Below are positions 33,590 through 43,871 of a stretch of DNA of 64,000 nucleotides, piece after piece. The notes under the pieces are model-generated. The model did not search any database, was not told where the DNA came from, and saw only the letters and a program-made list of their open reading frames with translations. The stretch is taken from NCBI GenBank assembly GCA_936440205.1, contig OW387136.1, forward strand, positions 53,743,718-53,807,717, read 5' to 3'. The stretch's first letter is position 1. The number at the start of each line of letters is the position of its first letter. The DNA is from Lepidonotus clava. Lineage: Eukaryota > Annelida > Polychaeta > Phyllodocida > Polynoidae. Both the position numbers and the translations under genes were made by a program.

Positions 33590-33995
33590 AAAGCGACGGC
33601 TCGGCCGTCGCTACGTTCGTTACCTCGACGACATTGCCATGGCAACGTGTGGTGCTCACGTCACGAATTTGCCGCACCTCTCGGCAGTTACTTCGGCCAA
33701 CTTCGGCGCCATCGGCGACACAACGACAGCCCTCAGCAAAGACAAATAAACCCTGGCGACATTACTTTGTTAATGATATACCATGTTATTTGTATTGAAT
33801 ATGATTGGCGAAATCATATCGATAGAAAAAAACTGGGGGGATTTAAAATCTTAATCTCCTTTTGCCGTGAAATCCTCCCGCTGGATGCAGGTCGGCAGGT
33901 GGAGAAGTCTAAGCTGTAAAGTATTATGGGGGGCTGAAACCAGCGAAAAAACATGGCGGCTCATGGACGAAATCTCGTTTCAACAGCGTTTTTGA
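33590..33995. promoter_or_regulatory. CpG-rich promoter-like block with X-box-like palindrome
   Basis: At 33593-33611 GCGACGGC-TCG-GCCGTCGC is a perfect hairpin. At 33633-33646 ATTGCCATGGCAAC is nearly the ideal RFX X-box (inverted GTTGCC/GGCAAC), a hallmark of ciliary gene promoters. At 33951 AACATGGCGGC is a YY1-like site whose ATG opens an 83-codon frame, MAAHGRNLVSTAFLRRGNKEN (33953-34204). A possible splice donor, GTG/GTAACT near 34044, would end the exon after about 30 codons. A second X-box-like string, TAACTATGGCAACC, overlaps there. Promoter and first exon are inference only; no downstream exon was recognised. Confidence 0.35.
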
Positions 33996-34820
33996 GAAGG
34001 GGGAACAAAGAAAACGCGAAAATTTGCCTTGGATTTGTTAAATGTGGTAACTATGGCAACCATAATTCAGAGATAAAAAGACCCAGGTCCTTCCAATTTC
34101 ACTTTGCTAACATTCCCATGTTTTTGACTTATAGTGTATGTACCAGACAGTTAATAAGGACAGGATGTTTAAGTAGTTTGACGCTGAATGCTGTTTTTTG
34201 CTGATTCCATGTACTGAAAGATAGCTTAAAAAGGTACAATGGACATGTAAATTTAGGCCTTGATCATAATCGATTCTGAAAATTGGCATCTATAATCGTC
34301 AAAAACTGTCAGAGTATGCATATTTTTATATTTATAGCCATGCAGGTAGCAAAAGTAGCATTGTTGGAACATAGCAGGGTCAGATATTTTTTAATCTGTT
34401 TTGCTGCCTAGATCTACTTTTCGTAAATATACATTCAACATCAGTTCTATTTGGCAGTTTAGTCTAGATCATTATGTTAATCATTGGAAGAACTTTGTGT
34501 ATTCAAAGAGATGATGGTAAAATTAAAAAGAGATACCTAATTGGCCTCAGTCTATACATGCTGTATGTGTTCAGGTGTATTTAGATAAAGCTCTATTTTT
34601 TGGTGATAATACAAATCTATCAGCCCCCGTGCATGGATGCGGGTATGTTATATGCCTTCAGCATTTGTATCCATTTGGCTATGTTAAGAAATCTATCAAT
34701 CTTCTGAAATATGATAGATACTTTCTGATAGTGCTTGAGATCCTGAATTGACTGGTGTTATCAGTTTCCTTTTTAGTATCTACAGCATGTACTGCAGATA
34801 TCAAAACTCATCTCCTATAC
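33996..34820. other. no further gene recognised
   Basis: AT-rich sequence downstream of the promoter-like block; compatible with an intron but with no direct support. Confidence 0.4.
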
Positions 34821-35270
34821 CCCAACCAAGGATATGATGTTCTAATAACGTTGCAGCAATGTTCTGGATTGATTCTTGTTATGTTACACTGTTAGGTTAC
34901 AGCGATGTTCATTTGATGACCCCCAATAACGTCAGTGCAACCAACTGTTGCAACAATACATTGTGACATTCTCAGAACATTATTGTAATGTTATTTATGA
35001 GGCTAATATTGTCACTTCACTCTAAAAGAATGTCACAATAACGTTCTGTTTAGGTTAGATTGACACCTAGCCTAATAAGATGGTCACAGTAACATAACTC
35101 ACTTAATCAGAATATAATGATGACATTCTATTTTAATTTGATCTTTACCTAACCTCACCAGAATGTTATGATAACATTCTGTTTTGGTTAGGTCTCAACC
35201 TCACAGGAAAATAATGTAACAGTTATGTGACATTTAAGTAAGTAACAGACAAACCAAAGAAGTATGGCTG
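34821..35270 (+). mobile_element. Family A MITE copy 14, right end lost
   Basis: Starts CCCAACCAAGGATATGATGT, of the copy 9 subfamily, with fewer internal units. Reaches ACAAACCAAAGAAGTATGGC and then diverges. Confidence 0.85.
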
Positions 35271-35554
35271 TCTTATTTCTTTCATAGGGGAACACAGCGT
35301 CATCTCGTTTATTTCTACTATATACTTGATGCCAGATTAAGTAAGGTGAATACAGGAAAAGCCAGGTTCTGTTATATATGACACCCTAGACCCCCCAGAC
35401 ACGGCTAGTTCTCCATAGAAAGGCAAAGAAAATCCCATCGGCGACACAACATCTACAAGATACTTTTTAAAAGAAAACTTCAATAATGTTTGTTTTTGGT
35501 GTGTATATGATCTGGTTCCGTATCATTTCTCCCAATGGGCCATGTACGTCCTAA

Positions 35555-36005
35555 AGCCGTGGTCGCATGTATCGGGATGAATCCTCTTGACTTGGGGACA
35601 CGGACACTGGAGTTAGAGACTGCCGGGGTAAGATGGTCATGGGAAGGGAAGGGGGGTTATTCCGCATATATCAAGGTGCGTCTTTAGGCCCAGGACACTC
35701 AGGAAACATGGCTTCAGACACAGGAGTTAGGGACTGCTGGGGTCAGGGGTCCTGAGAGGGGGGGGGGGGGGGCACTCCGCATGTATTGAGGCCTGTCTTT
35801 AGGCCCGGGACACTCGTTAAATGTGATTACAGACACCAGAGTTAGGGACGGCTGGGGTCAGGGGGTCATGAGAGGGGGGGGGGGGGGCACTCCGGTTGTA
35901 TCAGAGTGTATCTCTTGGCCTAGGGGACACTCGGAAAACATGGCTCCAGGTGCTGGAGGGACGGCAAGGGTCAGCAAGGGATGGGAGAGGGGGGCATTTT
36001 GGTTA
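35555..36005. repeat. 114-bp tandem repeat, about four units, G-run in each
   Basis: GAGTTAGGGAC words recur at about 35611, 35725 and 35840, with a diverged fourth unit at about 35955. Spacing is 114-115 bp. Each unit has TGGGGTCA, a GAG-plus-G run, GCACTCCG and AGGCCCGGGACACTC. G runs lengthen in the central units (35757-35773 and 35873-35887). Confidence 0.85.
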
Positions 36006-36737
36006 TAGATTGAATTGTAACCATGAAAGAACAGGGAGGTGGAGTACATACAATGCTGGGTAGGGTCTGGGTGATGGTAGTTGTTAGTGAGAGATGTGGT
36101 CTTAATGGTAAAAGTCATGAGATCTATGCATTCATTTATCTCTTAATGTTTTATGCATTTATCTACTGTTGGGAGGTGGAATTGTATTTAGTTCTTCATG
36201 TGTCATACATGGTCCTTCAGAGGTCAGCTCAATAGTTAATATGGTAATATAGTAATACAAGATCTTATTAGTAATAGAGACGTGAGTACATTGGTAACAG
36301 TTGTGAGGCCTTCATTAAGTTAAGGCCATATGCCACATAGCAAAATTGCGCACTGCCGATGATGACCCTCCCGTCGGTAACCTTCTTTATTATACCTTAG
36401 GGTGATACAAGTTTAGTAGTTAAGAGTTTAAAACAGTGCGATACAAACCTGGGTGATAACCAGTCTTGTATCGCACTGCAGTGTGATACAGAAACTTTTT
36501 ATTTTTCTAAAATTCATGAAAAAATGAAATCATTAAGAAATAGTAAATCTAACATATGCATTATCTGCACAACATTCCTAGCTACATTTTACTGCTTACT
36601 GTTTGTGGATTTGATTGATATCAAAAGAGTTATATGAAAAAACATTAAAAAAATGTACAGCATCACAGTCCCACCATGACTGATTGCTGTGCATCCTTCC
36701 TTGGGAGCTCAGATCTAACAGAAAAGGTATAATAAAT

Positions 36738-36900
36738 CCATAACCAACCTCAAAGGGAGTACTCGGGCAGTTATCACCCCTCGCCGAGACCCCGATATCA
36801 GCCCTCGGCCGGCCCTTCGGGCCCTGGCCTCAGGCTGATATTGGGGTCCCGGCTCGGGGTGATAACCACCCTCGTACTCCCTTCTCAGTTGGTTATATGT
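36738..36900. mobile_element. GC-rich 160-bp near-perfect palindrome
   Basis: ATAACCAACCTCAAAGGGAG on the left pairs with CTCCCTTCTCAGTTGGTTAT on the right. CAGTTATCACCCCTCGCCG and GACCCCGATATCAG are also mirrored. The centre is GGCCGGCCCTTCGGGCC. It is much richer in GC than its surroundings and sits exactly at the point where family B loses one arm. Confidence 0.75.
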
Positions 36901-37088
36901 ATTTATCACCCGCATGGCTGCCGAGCGGTGCATACAGAGGCCAGTGTGTATAATTAGGCTGTACGTACCTCTCATTGTTTTCAGTATTTTCATGAATTTT
37001 AGAATCTTGTTTGGGTGATAAAGTATAGAAGACCATTAGGGGTCGTTCTCGGGTCTTCCGACGATCCCAGTGGGCCTTCTTATTTAAT
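36901..37088 (-). mobile_element. Family B half copy inside O
   Basis: TTTATCACCCGCATGGCTGC, GTACGTACCTCTCATTGTTT, GGGTGATAAAGTATAGAAGA and GTCTTCCGACGATCCCAGTG are right-arm sequence of family B. Confidence 0.7.
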
Positions 37089-37305
37089 TACCAGCAGCGT
37101 GTACTTTATGCACACTTTATGCACACTTTCAATATCAGCACCTGAATGTGTAATATCTGCAACCAGTACCAAATTGGCAAAAAAAAAATTGAACAACACG
37201 TTGGTAAATATTATCAGCAACACTGCTGATTACATTTTGTCAGTTGTGAAAATGTATCGCACTGAAATCGGCAGTGCACTTTCGGTATGTAGAATTATGG
37301 CCTTT

Positions 37306-37676
37306 AAGGTTGTATTCCACATACCGATTTTGATGCTGCCGATTTTGTGTTTGCTTGATTTTCTCAAAGACTATGGCATGAGACCCTGCATACTATACAC
37401 CTTTCCCATGACCCTGCGCAGTCCCCCACCTTGTCTACCTTTTAGGGCTTTTGGTAACTAGGTCACTTTACTTCATATACCTTAACTATAGAAATTCCCT
37501 AAAAGAGTCTTTCAAATATGATACACAAGGAGGCGTGACCTTAATGAAAAGATGTATATACCATTTGAAAGAGAATTTCAAACCCTTTCTAGTGATAACA
37601 TGTTGTTACTAGACCTTTATTCTTTCTACCGATTTTTAAAATCGACAGCAAAATCGGTATGTGGAATACAGGTTTA
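37306..37676. mobile_element. Family G MITE copy 1
   Basis: GTATTCCACATACCGATTTT on the left is matched by AAAATCGGTATGTGGAATAC on the right, a perfect 20-bp inverted pair. The interior has ACCATTTGAAAGAGAAT, shared with 39924-40147. Its left end directly abuts the right end of element O across a TTAA, and the two termini (ACATACCGA) are related. Confidence 0.8.
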
Positions 37677-38008
37677 GGAGAAGCGCTGCGCAGATATGTG
37701 GAAACAGTCATACTGATCAGGTGGTATAATAGAGTGAGTGTCCCCCCCCCAACCATACCATTCACCAGGCTGCTAAACCTTTGTCATATACATCTATAGG
37801 GATGTCCTTTTTACATTATTTCTTGTGTGCACCACTGAGAGAGGCAGGCAGGAGAGTCGTGACAGTGGTGACAGTTTTTGACTCCCGTGTGGAGTCGGAT
37901 CGGCCGACATGTGAAGGGTTACCGTTGGTCGGCTCGGGTTTCACGACGACCTACACTGGCCACATCTCCTCACCTCCGCTATGAGGCGACAAGTGGCGTA
38001 AAAATAAT
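37677..38008. other. no gene recognised
   Basis: Short C run at about 37742-37750; otherwise nothing recognised. Confidence 0.4.
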
Positions 38009-38848
38009 AATATAAGAAGACCCACAGTGCCCCGTTGCACAATGGGTTTCGTAACAATGAAAATATTGTAAACAACGAAAGTGTTCGTTGTTGCTTAATA
38101 AATTATTTGCAGGTATTTTCGTAACAACGAAAGTTCTTTTTAACAATTTTTTTTCTATAGTTAGAATGCCCTCAATGAGTTGTAACTTTTAATGCGTTTT
38201 CTCCAATGTCTTGCCTTTTTATATCAATTTACAGAATTCAATTCCATCCATTAGAAGCCGAGATTTTTACTATTTAAGTAAGAGTGGAAATATTTTCGTA
38301 ACAAAGAAACATTTCGCTGTTAAGCATTTGTTCGTTGTGCTTTCCTTGTTTTATCTTAGTAACGAAATTCTATTGTGCAACGGGCCACAGGGGTCGTCAG
38401 AGGGTACCTGTACGACCCATAGGGGATTGTACTACCGAGGGCGAAGCCCGAGGTTCATACAATCCCAATGGGTCGTACCTGAGAATGCCCCCTATGGATC
38501 TTCTATATTTTATCACCCAATCAGAGCTCCAAATATGCTAGAAATAGTGACAATGAGGGGTGGTACGTACAGTTTGTTTATACTCACTGGCCTCTGTACG
38601 CACCGCTCGCTGTCCATGCGGGTGATAAAGCCCTTTATCACCCGCACAGCTGAAGAGTGGTACGTACAGGGGCCAGTGTGAATTGGAAGGCCTACCTACC
38701 TCTCCTCATTTTCATACTTTTCAACACTTAATACCCATTGGAGTCGTCCTTGGGTTGCCATATAACCCATGGGGATCATACAAACCTCGGGCTTCGCCCT
38801 CGGGTCGTGACTTCCCCCTGTTTCGCCCCCTACGGGTCTTCTTATATT
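38009..38848. mobile_element. Family B palindromic element, most complete copy
   Basis: After removal of the family C insertion the element is a long foldback centred near 38637 (GCGGGTGATAAA/TTTATCACCCGC). Mirrored blocks include GAGGGCGAAGCCCGAGG and its inverse, ACCCATAGGGG against CCCATGGGGA, and GAAGACCC at the left end against GGGTCTTC at the right. Arms of about 230 bp contain self-complementary GGGCGAAGCCC words. No coding frame of significance. Confidence 0.75.
38028..38387 (+). mobile_element. Family C MITE copy 1, inserted in family B
   Basis: TGCCCCGTTGCACAAT on the left pairs with ATTGTGCAACGGGCCA on the right. Flanked by CAG on both sides (38025-38027 and 38388-38390), a 3-bp target duplication. 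The interior is AT-rich with many AACAACGAAA/TTTCGTTGTT words. 360 bp, no coding frame. Confidence 0.85.
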
Positions 38849-39075
38849 AGTACCCACTAGGAGATTTTGTCCAAGTCAACCTACTGATTGGACCTAAAAT
38901 TGCCCATTTTGACGAGAATAATTGGCTGATTTTACCACCGATCCTTATCAAACACCTACATTTCAATATTGCATACTGACTGGTGATCTGACGCAAAAAT
39001 TGGCTGCCTCTATTAGAAGCAACTGGCAAATTTGCACGCCTATCCAACCTATATAGTGCACGTGGATATAGCACT
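38849..39075. mobile_element. Possible diverged family F copy
   Basis: TAGTACCCACTAGGAGATTT near the left and CTATATAGTGCACGTGGATA near the right resemble weakened family F termini. The interior has ACTGATTGG and ACTGGTGATC words. Tentative. Confidence 0.35.
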
Positions 39076-39923
39076 TACAAATCCTGAAGAAGACATTGAA
39101 ATTTCAAAACTCAGTGATTCGGTACCAACCTACTAAATCTAATAAACTAAAGAGTAAGTCTATACAATAGTCAGAAATTGTCATTTTTAAGCAAACTATA
39201 TTGTGGTTTTCTTGTAAGCATGAAATACTCGTTTTTATATCTTATTCTCATCATTTTGAAGAAAATGATTATTTTAGCACATCTTCTCTGTGAATTTGAT
39301 GTGTTATGACACCTATTTATCAATTTGATCAGGAAAAAGGACCTAGAAAATAGAAAATTACCCAAGTCCCCTATGTGCCCACCTGACCTTGTATTTGAGG
39401 TGTCAACAGAAAAACGTTTTATGATATTAAGATAAACCAAAATTAATGATCAGAGAAGGTATACAATCAAGCACCTTTAATGTTACATAAAGATGTTTTT
39501 TTTGACAGTTGGCGGCACATAGACAGTCCCTTCCCGGTCAGACTGGCCCAGTGCCAGGCTCAGCTGATTCTCCGGGACCTCGGCTCAGCTGATTCTACAA
39601 ACCGGGCCTAGGACTTCTCCGTATGACATGGGTCAGAAAGGGCCAGTCTCCTTTCCTTCTCGGAAAATATCAGCTTCTATTCTAACAAATAATTCCGAGC
39701 CTAACTAGCTCGTTGGTCAGACGAATGACATCCAATACGACATTAAACTACAAAGAACAACAGAACAATGTCAAAGAAATCATCTTTTTATTGAACTTTA
39801 CAAAAATCTCCAATTTGAAATCTCCAAAACAAGTCTTCAAGTAGGACCTTGGGTTTAAATTGCATAGTAAGCACAATAATCCCTTTGACTATAACATACC
39901 TCTCCCACTCCATCTGCCGCATA
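39076..39923. other. no gene recognised
   Basis: Includes a short direct repeat GGCTCAGCTGATTCT twice near 39557-39597. Nothing else recognised. Confidence 0.45.
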
Positions 39924-40147
39924 TAAAGTCTATATCCCACTAGGCGATTTTTACTATCTGGAATTTCGCAATTTTTATTTCAATTTTTTGTTTAAAATAA
40001 AAAAAGAACCCTTGCATGCTACATACCATTTGAAAGAGAATATAAAATCCGTTTGAATGATATGTAGCATGACTATGTTTAATCTTTATAGCCACTGGCG
40101 ATTTCTGAATTTGTGAGTAAAATTGGATAGTGTGATACAGCCTTAAA
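39924..40147. mobile_element. Family G MITE copy 2, diverged
   Basis: Left AAGTCTATATCCCACTAGGC and right AGTGTGATACAGCCTTAAA are imperfectly inverted. The centre has CATGCTACATACCATTTGAAAGAGAAT and the inverted TATGTAGCATG. ACCATTTGAAAGAGAAT is shared with copy 1 at about 37560. Confidence 0.5.
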
Positions 40148-40975
40148 TTAGAGCCACGGTGTAACAGGATGCCATTCAGGGTGCTTTGTCAGTGAAAAAT
40201 CCACACTGAATGAAAATCTATAAATAGTTCACTTTAATTCGGCCCCCTCCTCCGCACGGAAAAGACACCTGTAAAGGGTAGGGGTTGGGCGGGTAAGATA
40301 GGTGTAAGGGCAATTTCACCATAATATCTTTAGCTCTAGTTCTCGAGAACACTATTTTGTAGTGTTACATTTCTCTCATTGAGAGCATGATCATATTTAT
40401 TATTTCAGACATGACGTTCAGAATAAACCCCTTCCAGAGATGTATGATTTCTGCATCAAAGACTATTTTTGTTATATTGTTCATTGAAATGAATTTGGGT
40501 TACAAAGTAATGATAATTCAAATGATCGAAAAATGAATTTGTATTCTTGGGATGGCAGGAGAGACGTGATAATTAGCCGTCTTATTACTAAAAGAAATAC
40601 AACACTGCAGAATAAAATCGGCCTCCAAACCCCCTATCCGATGACCAATGTACACCCCCCCCCCCCCACCTCCTTGGTGAAGTATTCTATATTTTCAAAG
40701 AAACGCGATAGAGGACATATATATGCCTATAGATGCTTAGTTGCTACAATTTTGCAACTTGGCAAAATCAGTCGACCGTCAAACCCCCTGCCTCTCCTTA
40801 AGGAGGTAGGAGGTGCACTAAGTGAACACAAAGGAAACCCCCAAAATACCACTCCGAGAAATAGTGCCGACGTCTCCTGTTCGTGTTCCTCCGCCGGCGG
40901 CAGACCACAGAGGGTAAAGGGGGGTGAAGGGGTCAGAGAACTAGTGCAGGGAGAACGGACACTTCCACTGTCCCT
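40148..40975. other. no gene recognised
   Basis: Short C run near 40658-40668. A 156-codon plus-strand frame (40533-41003) runs into family A copy 15 and has no domain, so it is not called. Confidence 0.45.
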
Positions 40976-41331
40976 CCCAGCTAAGCATGTGAAGTTATTA
41001 TAACCTTGCAGCAATGTTCTGTTTTGGTTCTTGTTACATTATTTTGATGGCTCCCAATAATGTTGCTGCAACGCACTGCTGTGATGTTGCATTGTGATGT
41101 TTTTATAACGTTCTGGTTATGTTATTCAACCTAAACAGAAGGTTCTTATAATGTTCTGTTTTAGTTTTGTCCTAACCTCGCCAAAAAATAAGGTTTAAAT
41201 AACATTCTGATTTGGTGAGGTTTCAACCTTACCATAAATAACGTAATTGTTATGTGCCATCTTAGTAAGTACCAGACTGACTAAAAATGTATAGTTGCAG
41301 AATGTTTCTGTTACATCGCAGCTTGACTGGG
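40976..41331 (+). mobile_element. Family A MITE copy 15
   Basis: Complete, from CCCAGCTAAGC to GCTTGACTGGG. Flanked by CT on both sides (40974-40975 and 41332-41333). A good representative of the standard 350-bp form. Confidence 0.92.
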
Positions 41332-41454
41332 CTACCATGGACAGCTAATTTCTAGTATTTTTTAGCACCTTCAGGTAATTTGGACTAGTTTTATTGATGA
41401 AAACAGAGGAAATCAACAGGACATCCACAAATATGCAACATCCAACGAACCTAC

Positions 41455-41800
41455 CATGAAAGCTTGGCATGCGGGAGAGCCGGGTTTGTTTCCCAGCTGG
41501 GCCAGGCAGGGCTGCTACACCCCTCTGTGTTTCTCCCAGTGGCAACAACTGGGTTATCAAAGGTCCCTAGAGGACCATCGGCTGTTGTGTGTGGGGCCCT
41601 GCCTATGGGACCCTGCACATTAAAGAACACCTACCTCAGTAAAAGTGTAGGGGTATGGTCTCTACCTTCTCATAGATACGATCATTTCATAGATACAATC
41701 ATCAAAAAGACAGAAATGTCAAAGACCTTGTTCTCACCGTGATATGACCATAGCTGTCGATACGGTGTAAAACCCCAATAACCAACCAACCAACCTACCG
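41455..41800 (+). mobile_element. tRNA-derived SINE, type 2, copy 1
   Basis: The 5' head contains a tRNA-like anticodon-arm remnant and a B-box-like GGGTTTGTTTCCC at about 41481-41493. The body GCCCTGCCTATGGGAC, CTGCACATTAAAGAACACCT, GTAGGGGTATGGTCTCTA and CTTCTCATAGAT is shared with the inverted copy at 57737-58039. It ends in an AACC repeat tail (AACCAACCAACC near 41782-41800). No coding capacity; transcribed by polymerase III if active and moved by a LINE. Confidence 0.75.
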
Positions 41801-42259
41801 TGAAAACACATAACGGTGCTGCTATTCACAACAATAAGGCATTAGGGTCTGGACGTTGCGCCGGTCAAAATTTATGAAGGAAATGTAAGAATACTTTTCA
41901 AACAGGAGTATTGATTTGATTATCAGAGTTTTATAAATATTTTCTGTACATATTGGTTTGAAATCAGGGGCTGTGCCCCCACACCCCACTATTTTCTTAT
42001 TTCTTTCTAGACTTATTTTAAATTGCTCCATAACCCGTGACAGACCTAACACAAACAATACAAGATTATCCTCCACCAAAACGTTGACCACTGAGGTGAT
42101 CCCATATCGAAACTGAACATCGGTTCACAGTTTTAAACTTCATGTGGCTGATTGTTTGTTTTAAAAAAAACAGGTTCAAGGACTTTTTGTTCATGTATAC
42201 CGTCCATTGGTTATTTACAGATTATGCTGTCATAATGAACAACTTCATTATCTAAAATT

Positions 42260-42345
42260 CATGATTTCTAGATGTATGTAATAGTCATGTGGTCATGAAG
42301 AGCACCAAAATGTGGTCACGTGACAACGTCTGCACAAGGTCTATA
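42260..42345 (+). repeat. Family Q dispersed repeat, copy 1
   Basis: CATGTGGTCATGAAG, GTGGTCACGTGACAACGT and CTGCACAAGGTCTATA match copies at about 48505-48560 and 59500-59616. The core GGTCACGTGACC is a palindrome. Confidence 0.6.
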
Positions 42346-42454
42346 CATGTATGCATTTTGACATGTACGAACCCTAAATACGTAGAAGTTTGACAACGAT
42401 TTCACAAATGTTATGTCGACACTTTTCCCTGCCCCTGAACAGCCCTATTCAGGA

Positions 42455-42885
42455 GAAGGGGCCGGCGACGGTGGTTAAGGTCGCCCTAAACACACACATT
42501 AAAGAAAACGCTCACGTAATTAAAATTTCGTCCACTTTGCACTATTCATTATAAACCTGCGTGGTCAGCCGTTTTCCCACAAAGATCTGTGGTCGGTAGA
42601 CCTCTTGGCCCAAACACCCCTCCCAGCTGGGAAGGAGAGGGGGGGGGGTCCATACAGAGTAATTTTGTAGCCTATCTTGGTTGCCCCCCTCCTGAATCGC
42701 ATGTTATAACTGGTCAGCCCCAGCCAGTCAAAGAGGTTCACGACGTTGGCTAGTGTCGCCCTAACGTACACATTAAATAAAACTCTCACACGATTAAACA
42801 AATTTCGTCCACTTTGCACTATTCATAATCCTGCCTGGTCAGCTGTTTTCCCACAAAGAGCACCTGTCGGTGACCGTCTTGGCCT
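42455..42885. repeat. Direct repeat pair, offset about 277 bp
   Basis: The sequence around TTTCGTCCACTTTGCACTAT occurs at 42526 and 42803. Similarity extends from the GTCGCCCTAA words (about 42480 and 42757) through GGTCAGC-GTTTTCCCACAAAG to a CTTGGCC word. Each is about 130-150 bp. Confidence 0.8.
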
Positions 42886-42925
42886 GGGGGGTGGGGGGGG
42901 GGGTGGGGGGGGGGGTGGGGTCAGG
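42885..42925. repeat. Long G/GT tract
   Basis: Four G-runs of 6-11 separated by single T, able in principle to form a G-quadruplex. Continues into TCAGGGGACAG and GGGGGGTGGG. Confidence 0.9.
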
Positions 42926-42972
42926 GGACAGCGGGGGGTGGGTCACAGAGTGACCAAGCATGACCAATAGTT

Positions 42973-43370
42973 AAGGCAGTATTAAACTACACGACTTGGG
43001 CTGAGATATCAGGGTGATACTATGACATTACTGACAAATCCGCATTTAAAGTAGTCATATAAGTACAGTGGCGGATTCAAGGAGCGGGGGACAAAGGGGG
43101 CAATTGTCTCCTACCCTCTAGACCCAACAGAGATGTTGGAATGTTGACATTGGAAGATCTGTGTAAAATTGGTCTTTATATTTATCATTTTTATAAAGGG
43201 GGTCAGTCCCCCTACCAGAGCACTGACTCTGGATCCGCCCCTGAAGTATTAAGAACTTGCTATTTGGAGTTTGTGACATAATGTATAGAAAAGAATGTTG
43301 TCTCTACTATGTGCTAAATCTCTGCATATCGTTAAATCGCAGCTCAAGTTGTGTGGTGTAATCGGGCCTT
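42973..43370. mobile_element. Family I TIR element with hAT-like insertion
   Basis: AAGGCAGTATTAAACTACAC and GACTTGGGCTG on the left are inverted at the right as CAGCTCAAGTTGTGTGGTGT and AATCGGGCCTT. Similar left ends occur at about 45005 (AAGGGCCCCATTATTACACT) and 47558 (AAGGGGATAATTCCACTACA). It is interrupted by 43066-43243. Confidence 0.6.
43066..43243. mobile_element. hAT-like MITE, copy 1
   Basis: Ends CAGTGGCGGATTCA and TGGATCCGCCCCTG, flanked by AAGTA on both sides (43061-43065 and 43244-43248). CAG-NGGCGGAT termini with a 5-bp duplication fit the hAT5-type subset of hAT elements. Non-autonomous, and sits inside element I. Confidence 0.75.
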
Positions 43371-43691
43371 TTCTTACACACGCGTTTTTTTCGCTGAGTG
43401 TGCTCTGTGCAGCAAAGTGTGAAATGGCTGAGTACAGGTGCACCCACCGTGTCCTTGGTGTGTAGATCATGCAGTGCCAACCCAAGTTTATAGGCTGTGT
43501 CTTAGAGGCAAATGTATGTATGTATGCATGTTGAGCTCAGCAAATCAATTGTTATTTTGTATTACATTGTACGAGATCCCATACACAAGACACTGACACG
43601 CACTGCACCCACAGAGACAGACATAGAAACGCACATTTGTATGTTTGTTGTTTCGATAGAGCTTAAAAATTGCTGAGCAGACCTTAAACTC
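43371..43691. other. no gene recognised
   Basis: A short GTAT/GTATG repeat lies near 43510. Nothing else recognised. Confidence 0.4.
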
Positions 43692-43866
43692 AAGTGGCTG
43701 ATTTAGAGGGTAGTGGGTGGGTGGGTGGGTGGGGGGCACACGCTCCCTCCTAGCTTTCTTTGGCCAAAGTTAGATTTTCTTAATGTAAAATTCTGCCTAA
43801 AAGTCTTTAAGGACGATTTTTTCAAATAGCGCCCCCCCCCCTCTCAAGATCCTGGATCCACCACTG
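43692..43866. mobile_element. hAT-like MITE, copy 2
   Basis: Left AAGTGGCTGATTTAGAGG is the imperfect inverse of right CCTGGATCCACCACTG. Flanked by AACTC at 43687-43691 and 43867-43871, again 5 bp. The interior has a GGGT repeat and a C run. Related to 43066-43243 by size, ends and duplication length. Confidence 0.6.
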
Positions 43867-43871
43867 AACTC

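Larger units (their letters stand above)
36324..37303. mobile_element. Family O TIR element with nested insertions
   Basis: Left end GGCCATATGCCACATAGC...GCACTGCCGAT and right end ATCGGCAGTGCAC...GTATGTAGAATTATGGCC are inverted, with TTAA at 36320-36323 and 37304-37307. The element contains a GC-rich palindrome (36738-36900) and a half copy of family B (36901-37088), which interrupt it. A hairpin at 36434-36479 (CAGTGCGATACAA...CTTGTATCGCACTG) lies in its own sequence. No coding capacity. Confidence 0.65.

Noticed and set aside
38211-38681. 156-codon plus-strand frame
   Set aside because: Runs from family C MITE sequence into the family B arm; no domain.
40533-41003. 156-codon frame and its antisense partner
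   Set aside because: Runs into a family A terminus and has no recognisable motif.
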